Shown: positions 1-11,751 of the stretch, piece by piece | Layout of the letters: every line of letters starts with the position of its first letter | Position numbering within the stretch: the first letter of the stretch is position 1 | NCBI RefSeq assembly: GCF_958298935.1 | Contig: NC_084922.1 | Location: 48,949,458 to 49,013,457, forward strand | Direction of reading: 5' to 3' | DNA length: 64,000 nucleotides | From: Phragmites australis | Lineage: Eukaryota > Streptophyta > Magnoliopsida > Poales > Poaceae | Made by a program: the position numbers and the translations under genes | The notes under the pieces: generated by a model | The model's database searches: none | Seen by the model: the letters and a program-made list of their open reading frames with translations, nothing else | What the model was told of the DNA's origin: nothing

Positions 1-672
1 AGGCACCTTCTATTGGCATGGAAGAGACAATATAACAACAAGGGAGCTGAATCCAAAGGTTTTTGAATAACTATTTGTTGCTTACTCCCATACTGATCAC
101 TTGATCAATTAATCAAGAGCTTGTGCCATTGAGCCCTTGTCATGCCAGATTAGAGTTCCTTCACGTATCTTGTCTAAACCATTGCAATTGCACAGGAAGA
201 CCTAATGTTCCCAAGTACTTTACAGACTTTGACATCTGGATTGGATGACTATCTTCGTGCATCTCACCCTAATGATGAAGAACGCCATGTTGACCTTCGG
301 TGTTGGATGCTTCTAGCTACAAATTGCATACACTCAATTGCGGAGTTTCTTAAAATCGATAGTGTTCTTGAGAAGGTAGTTCAGTATGGATGTAGGAACA
401 TGACTTGTTAATTCCAAGCTGCTTTTTCTCGACCATTGACTTTGGTTCTTTTCTTAAAAACCTTTGTTGAACTTCTGTTGGATTACTATAAGATGTCAAA
501 TCAACTTTCCGATTTTGGGACACTTAACAAGGTATTGTGCTGTCAATCCCAACAATTTTGTATCATGATCTTTTTTTTAGTTCGATCAAGCATTTAGGCC
601 CTGTCTTGGCTCCACCGTAAACCCAAACCTTTTCTCCTTTTGATAGTGCACTTCTGAATAATTTTCTATGTT

Positions 673-1598
673 GCTATTCTGTGCCTATCCGTAGCGTATG
701 TGCAGCATGCGCACAAGCACAGAATAGCAACTCACAAGTTGCAACTTGCCGTATACTGTATTGTAACTGTTTACTGACCCAGCGTGCTCCCCTCCACCTA
801 TCCCGCGGGTCCACTGGATGACCTAGAACATTTCTACCTCGTGAGCAGTGATTTGCAGCCAGTTACAATTAGGTGTATAGATGAGTTACAACATGTAGTA
901 TGAGTGATTGTAACTACAGATAGAGTTGTTACAACTATTAGTTGCAACCGCAAACAGAGCGGTTACAACTATATACATGTTGTAACTAGAGTGTCTACCA
1001 TGTTGTAAGTATAGTGTTTATCATATTGTAACTGTTTTTAGTTGCATGATGCAATTAATTTGATTTTATTTTTTTATGTTGCAACTGTATTGCTTGACCA
1101 TATTGCAACTGTAGTGTTCAGCATGTTGTAACTAAAGTGTCTACCACCACCAGAGAACAACGCAGTTCACCATGTTGTAACTGCAATGTTCACCATATTG
1201 TAACTGCGATGTTCACCATGTTGTAACTATATGGACGTAACTCCTTTATGATTCTAAAACTTCATCAAAATATAGTCTTGATGGATCTTATTTTGTTAAG
1301 CATATTTTTTCCAACAATATGCATCAAACAGATCAAAAATCGGATCTGTGGTCCTAGAGATATTGCATTTTAACGATTCGAGTCAACAAAAGATTCTCCG
1401 CATGCAACGCTCTGGCGGGTGGATGATGGGTGATATGGCACAAGCTGGTTGGCTGGTTTATGTTGTTTGGTGCATGTTGGAGGTCGAGTTGTAACTGGTT
1501 TATGTAACAAGTTATAACTCGCAATTCTTCAGATTGTAACAGGCGGTTGCAGGATGTGCGCAGCGTGAATAGTAGCTACGCATAGACCCAGAATAGCC
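673..1598. mobile_element. Terminal-inverted-repeat element rich in GTTGTAAC repeats
   Basis: The left end (GCTATTCTGTGCCTAT at 673) matches, inverted, the right end near 1598, where the reverse strand reads GGCTATTCTGGGTCTATGCG. Similarity continues to GTGCAGCATGCGCAC on the left against GCTGCGCAC on the right. The interior holds more than ten copies of a short GTTGTAACT/GTTACAAC unit at irregular spacing. There is no transposase ORF. This is a non-autonomous DNA element; I could not fix a target duplication or superfamily. Confidence 0.5.
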
Positions 1599-1684
1599 TC
1601 GCCGTGTATATATATATATATATATAACGGGGGTGGCACAACAATGAACTGCAATGCGCCTAGGCACATAATAGATGTACAGTA

Positions 1685-2010
1685 TATATATGGTCGTAAC
1701 TCGATACCTTCTCTAGTCGTAATTATGTTTTTTTTATCATGTGATCGTAACTTGTTCATCTCTGCTCACACTTTCAGTTATGATCTCAAAAATAATATAG
1801 TTATGATTCACAAGATATGTCAATTACTACAAATATATATGGTCGTAACTCAGTACCTTCTCTAGTCGTAATTATGTATTTTGTCATATGATCGAAACTT
1901 GTTCATCTCTGCTCACACAGTTACGATCACAAAAACAGTATATTTACGATTCACAAGATAGGTCAATTACTATAAATATATATAGTCGTAACTCGGTACC
2001 TAATCTAGTC
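1685..2010. repeat. Degenerate tandem repeat, unit about 140-155 bp
   Basis: The phrase GTCGTAACTCGNTACC followed by CTAGTCGTAATTAT appears near 1693, 1842 and 1985, each time after an ATATATAT stretch. Between copies are shared phrases such as GTTCATCTCTGCTCACAC and ATTCACAAGATA. This is a partly decayed tandem array of two to three units, without coding capacity. Confidence 0.6.
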
Positions 2011-2289
2011 GTAATTATATACTTTCTGTCATGTAATCGAAAACTCAACTATCTGTGCCATCATAACTGACTATTTTTCTTAGTCGCAACTTGGAGGTGA
2101 TTACAATTGTGCTAGGCCTAAGTTGTAACTGCAGTATAGCACAAATCGTAACTGAATATCTACCATATTGTAACTGTATAATGATCCTACCCATCTAAAT
2201 TAAACAACAATTCGAAGTAGTAGAGTACTGATCTCATGTGGGGATACTTGCAATCTAGCATTAGATATTAATTTATATACTTATTGAGG

Positions 2290-2660
2290 TGGTTGAGTAG
2301 ATGCCATTTTCGAGACGAAGATCGATACCTTGTGGTCAATGGAGAGTGGCACTACGACGCCGCTGCGGGAGAGCACGACGCACGAGTTGCCGCAGTTGGC
2401 GACGACGATGCGGCAGTGCCCCACGAACGGCCACCACGGCGGTGGAGCCCACAGTCAGGAAGGCGGCTGGGTGTCGATGTCGGCCTTGGCTTTGCGAAGC
2501 CTCTGGTGACCTCGCCGTCCACCCTGGCGAAGCTAGCTGTCATCGCCTCCTTCCAACGCATGTCGCTCGCAACGCGTCGGCCCAGCTCCTCCGTGAGCAT
2601 CCGCTCCTTGCACGCCTCTGCCACCCACACCTCGCCGTGGCTGTCATACACCGCGAAGAA
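2290..2660 (-). pseudogene. Captured fragment of a protein phosphatase 2C gene
   Basis: Reading leftward from about 2657 gives [20 protein letters not shown], then [18 protein letters not shown]. This matches the PP2C segment around the metal-binding DGHGG motif, here changed to DSHGE. A second frame gives [10 protein letters not shown], and a third gives [20 protein letters not shown] and VPLSIDHK followed by GTATCG, a plausible exon end. So two frameshifts separate the pieces, and only a fraction of a PP2C (about 120 residues) is present. The pattern resembles clade A PP2Cs (ABI1-like) in memory, but the subgroup is uncertain. The fragment is enclosed by GTTACAAC-type repeat elements and is opposite in strand to GCS1, which suggests capture by a transposable element. 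Confidence 0.72.
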
Positions 2661-2732
2661 GCTGGGACGCGCGTGGGAAGATTTTGGCTCGGTCGGCCGT
2701 AGTGGCGCAGTGCAAGTCTGTTCTGCGGCAAG

Positions 2733-3214
2733 GCTATTCTGCGCCTATGCGCAGTTGCTATTCGCACTGCGCACATCCCCAGTTACAACCCGAAACACTT
2801 TGAGTTACAACTTGTTAGGCAGATCAGTTACAACTTCACGTCCAGAAATACATAATTGCAACACGAGAAGCTAACATTGTGAGTTACAACTTGTTATTCG
2901 CACCGCGCACATCCCTCAATTACAACTCGAAACACTATGAGTTACAACTTGTTAGATAGACCAGTTACAACTTCACGTCCAGAAATACATAATTGTAACA
3001 CGAGAAGCTAACACTGTGAGTTACAACTTGTTATTCGCACTGCGCACATCCTCCAGTTACAACTCGAAACATTGTGAGTTACAACTTGTTAGGTAGACCA
3101 GTTATAACTTCACTTCCATAAATACATAATTGCAACACGAGAAGCTAACACTGTGAGTTACAACTTATGAGGTGTGCGCAGACATGCACTACAGTGAATA
3201 TACCTGCAGAATAT
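2733..3214. mobile_element. Second inverted-repeat element with GTTACAAC repeats
   Basis: The left end reads GGCTATTCTGCGCCTATGCG with GCACTGCGCACATCC further in. The right end, read on the reverse strand, gives TATTCTGCAGGTATATTCAC and then GTCTGCGCAC. The interior has about three diverged direct repeats of roughly 120 bp, each with GTTACAACTTGTTA and AATACATAATTGNAACACG. It is related to the element at 673-1598 by its ends and its internal GTTACAAC units. Confidence 0.5.
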
Positions 3215-3215
3215 A

Positions 3216-3272
3216 CATACAGTATATATATATATATATGTATGTATATGTATATGTGTGTATATATATTCT
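3216..3272. repeat. TA/TG microsatellite
   Basis: An ATATAT run passes into TATGTATATG and TGTGTATATATAT. It is a simple repeat at the right border of the preceding element. Confidence 0.8.
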
Positions 3273-3344
3273 TCTAGAAAGTACAACATGGGTTCTATTC
3301 AAGTTTATATAATGGTTATGTACTGAGCCCTGTTCTGCCTCCTA

Positions 3345-3505
3345 TGATCAGAGATGGCCAAATGGACCACTCGGGTCGGTCTGGTACGGGCTTGGCTCGA
3401 CACGGCCCGAACGGCCTAGCTACTATAACAGGCCGTGCCGTATCGGCCCGCGTGCCTCCCTCTCGGCCCACGGCACGGCCCGTCGGTTATCGTGCTGTGC
3501 CAGAT
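3345..3505. repeat. CGGCCC-rich repeat abutting GCS1 exon
   Basis: This tract has many copies of GGCCCG/CACGGCCCG. Its composition differs from both sides, and it runs directly into the GCS1 exon at about 3503. It resembles a GC-rich repeat often found in grass transposable elements, but I cannot name the family. It marks the right breakpoint of the GCS1 disruption. Confidence 0.5.
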
Positions 3506-3818
3506 CGGCCCGTACAAGGACAGGTCTGGAGAACTGTATGACAAGCTAAGATCAAATCTTATTCGGTATTTTCATTTTTCTTTTCTCTTCTATTGAAGCC
3601 AAGTAGCTGAATTGCAGCTCCTCAAATAGACTGCTGATGCTGACTTGGCTGCTTACATTTGCAGGAATATTGTGCAGAATTACCATGAAACTGGGTTCTT
3701 CTGGGAAAACTATGACCAGAAGAGAAAAGGAAAGGGAAAGGGTGCACGATCTTTTACGGGATGGACGTCACTTATTGTTCTGATCATGGCGGAGTCCTAC
3801 CCAACATTGCATAGGTGA

Positions 3819-5604
3819 GATATACATCCCTAGCAAACCACACAGAAGATAGCGATGCCAATTGGAAATAGAAGAGCTGGCCATTCTTTAGCTCGATTTG
3901 AACCAAAATGTTGAGACTTGGGAGATATTGATTAGTAGCATTGCTACCTTAGTCATGGAATTTTTTACATTAACTCCTAGTTACTCGATTCAGCATATGG
4001 TTTTCTGTTCTTTCCAGAAACAGCCGTTATATAGAGCTAATGATCATCCAGTTTTCTCTGATACTGTAATTTAGTTGCTCGGGTAACTCTTCTTTTGGGG
4101 TGTTCTTCAAAAATCCCTCGAGAAACATGAGCATATAGAGACTAGAAAAAGAAAGTCTGTAACATTGTATTGCTACTGAGCATGTGATATACCTAGTTTG
4201 CTAGTGCAAGTGTCATGCCTGAGATTTGCATGATGATTCCTGACTAGATGTGCTTGGCCAAGCGGACGGTTATGAATATACCATACTCTGGTGTCGTACA
4301 TGGTTCTTACTCATCTCATCATAGTCAGCCTTGCCCTTGCATTGACTTTTTCTTTTTTAGGTAGAAAGCCTTGCATCGACTTGCTACGCATTGCTATAAC
4401 ACATGCAATCTATAGACTATACTAAAGATAAACTTCTCCAGTAAACTATCTATAAAGTTGTCTCGTCATATTTTTAATACGCGCATATTATGCCTTGTTT
4501 TCTACTATAGACTATCTCTTTAACAAGAGCTAATTTTATTCTCTCTTCATCGCTTTCATCCACATAGGATAAATGCTAACGTGGATTGGTTTATAGATAG
4601 CTGGTGTGTCCTTGTTGCAGATGGCCTTAGTGAGTCACTGTGAACCCTTTGTTTTTTGAGACGAAACCACCGGGCTGGCAGTAGTAGAGCATCGTGGTAC
4701 ACTGGTATTCAAATCATCAAGATGCAAGACCGTTCCTGAGGTCGTAGTGTTGCTGGAGATCGAGAATCTCTTGCAATCAATCGACGATATCCCCGCCATT
4801 GTCCGATCACGAGATCAACTGCTGCAATTAATCTCTGTGCCGCACCGCACGCGTTCGCTTCCCTCGGTTTCGACCTACAAATTCAATGGCACGTCCGAAA
4901 TGCAGGATTTTCGTAGGAAATTTGTCAACATTTTGCGAGAATGTGTTCAACTAGCTTAGAAAATCTGGAAGAACTCCCGCGCGCCAATCTGCCTACCGGC
5001 TTCCAGGTAAACTAACTCATCGAAAATCAGCCGGTTGCTGTCCTGTTACAGGCATCACGGGCTCACGGCGGCCGGCAGGTTCCACGGAGTTATCCGGACT
5101 CGAGGAAATAAAGAGATGCTATACTTACAGCATCTAAAAATAACACGTTTCGTTTCGATCAGGCGATGTCATCATCTATTGATCTTCGTCTGACGGTTGC
5201 CGTTGTTTCTTCAACCTCTCATTTTATCTTATGTTCAGGTGTCTGTTCCTGTGCTCGCTTCCGACGCTGGCTCACTCCCTCACCTCCCGCCCTCTTTCAC
5301 CCATCTCCAATGACGTTTCCATCGTAGGATCCACCACTGTTATGCGTCATCACGCTAACTCAGCTTTGCTGAGCTGTCTCAGCTCACCCTCACCCCAGCA
5401 CTGGTCGGTGGCGTCATCATCGCCTCGTCGCTCCACTCCTGTGGCTGCCTCTTCCTCCCAGGAGCCCCCTCCAAGCCTACAATAGACAAATCAACCTGTC
5501 GGGAAGCCGCCATCACCAGACCTAGAGCACTAACCACGATGGTCATCGTGTGTTCACACATGTTGACACGGTCGAAACGAGCTTGTTTTCAAAGGTGTGG
5601 GAAA
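3819..5604. other. Intergenic, no supported gene
   Basis: This holds the presumed GCS1 3' UTR and AT-rich DNA. An open stretch at 4747-4959 (70 residues, containing KFNGTSEMQDFRRKF) and another at 5231-5485 have no family I recognise and no splice context, so I do not call them genes. Confidence 0.5.
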
Positions 5605-5875
5605 TACTTCCTCCATCCTAAAATATATAATATATAGCGTATTAGTATTTGAAATAATCAAACTTTGTAAATTTTAACTAATAATTAATTAAATTATACA
5701 CATATTTTAATATACAAAAGTTGTGTCAATAAATCTTTATTTCATAGATCTTTTAATATGATATTGATTTTATAACAATTGATAATATATTGTAAAATAA
5801 ATTAATGATCAAAATATATTTTTAAAGATTTCTTCAAATCTTAATACATCCTATATTTTTGAGATGGGAGGAAAA
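5605..5875. mobile_element. Stowaway-like MITE
   Basis: The left end TACTTCCTCCATCCTAAAAT and the right end, whose reverse complement is TCCTCCCATCTCAAAAATAT, form an imperfect inverted pair of the CTCCNTCC type typical of Tc1/mariner-derived Stowaway elements. The interior is AT-rich and non-coding. A flanking TA is clear only on the left. Confidence 0.6.
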
Positions 5876-6726
5876 ACCGATCAAGACACGTGTGTCCAGC
5901 ATCCAGCCATCATCATCGCAGGTGGACAGAGAATTTAACTTTTTACCACTTTACTGAAAGGGCATACTCTAAAATGTCATTCTACCTGATTCTAGCACTC
6001 AAATGCCACTTGACCCTATATTCCTTGTATGAACAGTACCCAAGAGCTAAAAAAATCTTTACTATTTTGGGTTGCAAGGACGAGAATATCCAGTCAATTA
6101 TATTATTTGCTGTAAATATTGTGCTCCTATTGCAACGCACGTGTATTGAACTAGTATACTAAAAATATATTACTTTTTTACATTTTCTATAATTCATAAG
6201 CAACTTATTTTAACTAGATTTATCTAAAATTTTTATGTAGAATTTAAGTTAAAATTCTCCAAAATATGCTACTTTGCTAACTTATAGCAATTTTTAAGGA
6301 CTCTAAAAATTCTTAAAAATTTTAGAAAAATTAACTAATATTCCTCCTATGTGATGTCTAATTTCTAAAATATCTCTCACCTTATGTTATAAGTAAAAAA
6401 GTAAGTTTTTTTAATGCACCACACGCGTTGACGCGTATACACGTGTATGTATATACACACGCCATGACGAGATTGAGAGACATCATCAATCCTCTAGTAC
6501 GTGAGAACCGCATTACCACTCCACTGAACCGCATTACCACTGATTCCAGTCTAATCTCAACACTACACCTAGCAAAAGGTTAAATTCCCCCACGCGGACA
6601 CGGCTGCTCTACCCAAAACCGATCGTCAGTTTAACCGAATTCCCATCTCGACTACCACTAGCAGCAGCCAGCCAACCACCGGCCCCGCCGTGAAACTCCG
6701 TCACAGCCTTCGGCGGCGCTGGCGAC
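5876..6726. other. Intergenic and promoter side of the GT47 gene
   Basis: AT-rich DNA with a short palindromic stretch around 6424-6462 (ACGCGTTGACGCGT and repeated TATACAC/GTGTAT). About 120 bp of C-rich, pyrimidine-leaning sequence before the ATG at 6727 is the likely 5' UTR. A clear TATA box cannot be fixed. Confidence 0.4.
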
Positions 6727-9472
6727 ATGGGGGCGCCGAGCAGCCGCGCGGTGGCCTTGGGCGCGGCCTTCCTGCTGCTCCTCGTCGCGCTCCCCTCCGC
6801 CTTCCTCTACCTCACCTCCTCCGCCTCCCCCGCCGCCTCCCGCGCCGCCCTGCTCAACCTCAAGCCCTTCTCCGCCAAGTGCCCGCCCGCCGCGGCCCCG
6901 CCACTCCGCGTCTTTATGTATAACCTGCCCTCGCGATTCCACGTGGCCATGATGAGTGCGGACGCCGCCCCTTCCGCCTCCGGCTCCAACGCGACGACGG
7001 GGTTCCCCACGTGGCCACCGTCGTCGGGCGGGATCAAGAGGCAGCACAGCGTGGAATACTGGATGATGGCGTCGCTGCAGGACGGGTTGGGAGCAGAAGG
7101 GAGGGAGGCGGTCAGGGTGTGGGATCCGGACGCCGCGGAGGCCTTCTTCGTGCCCTTCTTCTCCTCGCTCAGCTTCAACGTGCACGGCCGCAACATGACT
7201 GATCCCGAGACCGAGGCCGATCGACTCCTCCAGGTGCCGGAAATCTCAGAATTTCCCTTGTTATTTTTTCCCCTGTTGATAATTCTGGCCTGACCTGTGA
7301 CCTATGATTGATTAACATTTAACTAGTCTCAGATTGAGACAGCTCTGAACAAAATCGTGTGTTTCGGAAAATCATTTGGCTAATTAGGACGGAAGGAAGC
7401 TGCCAAAATTACCCGATGAAAGCTGTACTAAAACGACCAAGAACATACTGAAAATTACTACATAATGACACACAGACACAAACTGTCGGCCTTTGGACAC
7501 TTCTCTCACTAGTAGGTGTTCCAGTACCATCGACCATGCTATCAGGCAACAGTGGCCTTCCCAAATTCTGATAGGCCAGGCAGATGTCTCCTTTGTTCGA
7601 TCATATAATGTGGTATCTTTTGTGTCACTGTAGTAATGTATTGTTCAACTCACGCAAGTGTCGTGGTAGTCTGAGTTCTAGACTGTTGAGACTTAGTCAG
7701 TGTGATCTGTATCTTAGTTGTATTAAGGATTTTTTATTGGTTATGCCTTGACCACCTTCTATGAATGTTCCCTAGAACCAAAACCAATATGCGATATGAA
7801 TGGTGTATTTAACTATTGTCTGGTGTGGTTGACAATATGTGCATGAATGGTTAGATCTGTCAGGAGAAATTTTTTATTGGATAGGTATGATGCTTCCTGT
7901 CTATTTGTTGGGCAGTGAGGGCCTGAAGTTGACTTGATGTACACAACAAGTGTGCATCAATCTGTAATCTGCTTAGCCAACACAAAATAGATCTTTTTCC
8001 CCATAAATTGGGTGCATCAAGTGGTCCAAACTCTTGCATGGTACAAGACATGTATGAAAGAGAGATCGGGTAAAAAATAGTCTGTAACTCCTCCGATATG
8101 TTGGAATTGAGCTGATTAGGGGTGGTGTTGTAAAAGAGAAGCAGGTCACTGGTAGCGGTATCCTGCCTTGTGAAAGTTTGATTATGGCCTAGTACATTGT
8201 AACACTAGGAAAAAGCAGTTTCATGTAAAATAATCAAACTGTTTTTTTTTATATCTTGCTACTATTCTCCTGTAGGTTGAACTCATGGACATTCTATGGA
8301 AGTCTAAATATTGGCAACGATCTGTGGGCCATGACCACGTGATTCCCATGCATCATCCCAATGCTTTCAGATTCCTCAGAGATATGGTGAATGCATCTAT
8401 TCTTATAGTTGCAGACTTTGGAAGATACACAGAGGAATTGGCTTCCTTGAAGAAAGATGTTGTAGCACCATATGTGCATGTTGTGGATTCCTTCCTTGAT
8501 GATGATCCACCTGATCCATTTGAGGCTCGTCCTACACTGCTTTTCTTCCGAGGGCGTACAGTCAGGAAAGATGTATGGAATTGATTTATGATATTAATAA
8601 TTACCTCTGCCCTTTCTCTGTGATCCATCCTAATTTGCTGATTTAGTTCGCTGTCTCCCCTCTAGTGGGACGTGTCTTGACATAAAAACAACTTAGTTTA
8701 AGAGCTTTAAGAATATGGCATTTATGGTATTCAATTTGTTTTCTCAGGAAGGGAAGATCCGAGCAAAACTTGTGAAAATATTAAAAGGCAAGGATGGTGT
8801 GCGTTTTGAGAATAGCTTTGCTACGGGCAGTGGCATTAAAACAGTAAGACATCTTTCTCATTTTTACTCTTCTTTACTTAGCAATCTACTCTTAAATGGA
8901 TTTGCCCCTCACCCTACTAGTGTCTTCAGAACATACTGTGGCTTTTGTTTATGGTTTTACTCTATCGAGGTGATCTTAACTCTTAACTCTTTTCTATTGA
9001 GGCTTCTTGATAAGAAAGCATGACATTTCAAAGTTGTTTTATCCTAACCTAACAGTCTACAGAAGGTATGCGGTCATCAAAGTTTTGTCTCCATCCTGCC
9101 GGGGACACTCCTTCCTCATGCCGCCTGTTTGATGCCATTGTCAGTCATTGTGTTCCTGTGATTGTCAGCAGTCGGATTGAGCTCCCTTTTGAAGATGAGA
9201 TTGATTACAGTGAATTCTCACTTTTCTTCTCAGTTGAAGAAACTCTAAGACCTGATTACTTGCTTAACCAGCTAAGGCAGATCCCTAAAAAGAAGTGGGT
9301 TGAGATGTGGTCAAAGCTAAAAAATGTCTCTCATCACTTTGAATTCCAGCATCCCCCAAGGAAGGGTGATGCTGTGAACATGATATGGAGGCAGGTGAGG
9401 CACAAACTCCCTGCAGTTAATCTTGCCATTCACAGGAATAGGAGACTAAAAACTCCAGGCTGGTGGGGATGA
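6727..9472 (+). CDS. GT47 exostosin-family glycosyltransferase, ARAD1-like (probable arabinosyltransferase)
   Basis: Spliced from 6727-7233, 8276-8572, 8748-8843 and 9056-9472 (GT/AG introns, all phase 0), giving 438 aa. Residues 8-28 ([20 protein letters not shown]) form a single N-terminal membrane anchor, so a type II Golgi protein is expected. The exostosin domain follows from about residue 59: [12 protein letters not shown], then [57 protein letters not shown] and [18 protein letters not shown], the donor-binding core of the family. Length agrees with ARAD proteins (about 440-450 aa). Arabidopsis ARAD1 is linked to pectic arabinan synthesis; the substrate here is inferred only. There are no frame breaks. 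The C terminus is KTPGWWG. Confidence 0.88.
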
Positions 9473-11751
9473 AAATTGGTGAATAGTGTACATATAATCA
9501 TATCGACTGCTAAACCTTGAATTTTTTGGCACGTGATGAAGTGAAGCTGGTCATTCCTTGTACACCAGGTGCTCATCTGAAGATCCACGGGTCTGAGTCC
9601 ACAACAGTTTGCTGACGGACACTGACACTATCATCCTTTTTTGGTTCGTTTTGTGATTTGCTAACAATTTTTTTTCCTGATGCTACAAAATAGTGGGAAC
9701 AAATAAACTTAGTAGTATTATAGAAAAGACATACCAGGCAAAAAGCATTTGTATCATTTAGGAAAAGACAGCAGTATTTGTACCAGCGTATTGAAAGTTG
9801 CAATATATTCCTGGTAGACACCGATCCTCTCTGTGTTTATTACTTTGGGTCTGTTGACTCTAATAATGGAGGTTTCAATCAGCTTAGTATGTTTTATGTT
9901 GTGTGATAGCGTGATCATCTTACTGATTTTTTTCGCCTTCGGTTCGGAACTTCTTGCTTGTGAACTCTGGTGGAACCTTCTTTGGTTTGTTGAGATCCTG
10001 CATTCGTCAAAGCAAATTCATGCATCAGATGTGGACCCGACTCTTCGGTTTTATTAGTTTAGAATGTGGAAAAAGATTGCTGAAAAGATGGGATGAAAGA
10101 AACGTTTCTTCCAAGGCGCAATAGGATCATCATTCTTCACCTATTTTTATAACACTGACTTGGTAGTACATGCATATGGGCATGTAAGTGCCGCTATCAT
10201 AGGAGCATCTTTATTCCTTGTGTGCTGGTTCCATGACTTTTATTTAATTGAAAAGAATAATCAAGAGGTCAAAGCATGAGGAGTTGAGAACCATGTCATG
10301 TATGAATTGTGCCCTAAAACTTCATGACTCGGCCATACCGAGTACCAATTTTTTTTGTAGAACTGAAGCTGGTTCCAGCAACGCGCTGGCCATTGCTTGT
10401 ATGGATGGCCTGGTTGACCATCAAGAGGAGCCACAGGTACCAGGGTACCAGATCTTTGGCAAGCCCAAGATGACAGCAATGCTGCTGCTTCTGCTGCTGG
10501 GTTGCAGCAGCTCATGTGAACAAAGGGGGTGCACATGCATACATGACATTAGCATGACACTGCCAGAAATCAGATGTGATGCTATCACTGGTAAAACCAA
10601 GGAGATCAAGACAGCAGAGCAAGCACGCCTTTTGTCAACGCTTTGCTTGCAAGCAAGCAGTGTCTGGTTGGCACTTTGATCTGGGGAATATGGCTGCATG
10701 CATGCATGCATGCATGCATTACAAGGACAAGCAAACAGCACGAACACGCGGCCATGTGGCTGCTTGAGAAAACTTTGGTTTAATGCAAATAAACTACTAG
10801 AGAATAATTGTACTCCGTATTACTTGGCTAAGTGAGCAGACTAGGATAGCGTGGCTACATTCCATAGCCTTCCGTTGCAAGTTGCTTCACGTACCGGATG
10901 TACATGTTCATTTAATCGAGACACCACCTCCTAAAAATGGCCAAGTAAGAGAGCATTGATAATCTCCAATCCGTTTAGATTTCTGAGGGCGCTCGCAATC
11001 TTGAACTAGGGTGGTTACTACGGACTTTCTTGGATTATACCTGTATTAGCCCTGTTAAATCTGGGCTCACCAACATTTTAGTGTAGCTTTTTGCCGTCGC
11101 GGTTTCGCCGGCGTTGGTGAGAAAATAGCTAGCGAGAGCAAAGTTGGGTGGACAAGCCAAAACTCTGCTGTTAATCCAAATGACAACAAATGAAATGCAA
11201 CGATACCATATTTTTTACAGAGTAAGCCAGGACTGCAATCCAAACGGCTGGCGTGGCAATCTTGAGATCGACCTTAATATGTATTCGTTAGATTTTAAGT
11301 ATATAAGTCGTTCTGCGCTTCTTAAGTCTCAACTCTTTTCGAAACGTAAGCCTCATCCTAGAATTTTTAGACATTTTCCTTGTGTTTTCGTCCCTGTTGC
11401 CCTTGGTTAATCAAATGCTAAGTAGTAGTAGCAGTATTCTTTTATGCTCCGAAGCAGTCCGTGCTGTGACACCGACACCAAAGTCTGAATCGGTACAAAA
11501 TAATACAGCTGGAGCGGGCTCTGCTGCGGTAGATGAGCTTAGAATCAGACGGTGATCGGGCAGTGGAGGATCGGCTGCCCAGCAAATCCCACCCGTACGA
11601 TTCGATAGAACAAAGCGAGCGATGAGACAGGAAAAGCAGCCGACGAGACGACCGATTCAAAACCGCCCAGCTCAGCACGGCAGAAAAGAGTCGACTCCAT
11701 TTCGACCGCTTCCCCTCGACCTCCCTTCATCCAAATCCGATCACGGCCACC
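9473..11751. other. Intergenic between the GT47 gene and EXO70
   Basis: It contains the GT47 3' UTR, a (GCAT)n run at about 10691-10719 and a pyrimidine-leaning leader ahead of the EXO70 start. Several short open frames (for example 10248-10679) lack recognisable domains. No gene is supported. Confidence 0.5.

Larger units (their letters stand above)
1..3818 (+). pseudogene. GCS1: Mannosyl-oligosaccharide glucosidase I (GCS1-like), 3' part, disrupted
   Basis: Processing glucosidase I (GH63) removes the outermost glucose from N-glycans in the ER. Exons seen: up to 58 (ends TTRELNPK), 226-375 ([18 protein letters not shown], then [11 protein letters not shown]), 481-531 (DYYKMSNQLSDFGTLNK), about 3503-3565 (GPYKDRSGELYDKLRSNLIR) and 3665-3818 (ETGFFWENYDQ, GARSFTGWTSL, stop at 3816-3818). 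These match the C-terminal region of plant glucosidase I as I know it. Two lesions are visible. The base pair before exon 481 is TG instead of AG, and no AG lies in the preceding 60 bases. Between 531 and about 3503 the exons expected for roughly 110-130 residues are missing, replaced by repeats. The 5' half lies outside the window, so I cannot say whether a shortened transcript is made. Identity is fairly sure; pseudogene status is likely. Confidence 0.75.

Noticed and set aside
2284..2874. Plus-strand open frame of 196 codons
   Set aside because: It is the antisense shadow of the minus-strand PP2C fragment; its own translation has no domain.
4747..4959. 70-residue frame with KFNGTSEMQDFRRKF
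   Set aside because: It reads like protein, but I recognise no family, and there is no adjoining exon.
6658..7185. Minus-strand frame opposite the GT47 first exon
   Set aside because: Low-complexity Gly/Glu/Arg composition and exact overlap with a well-supported exon.
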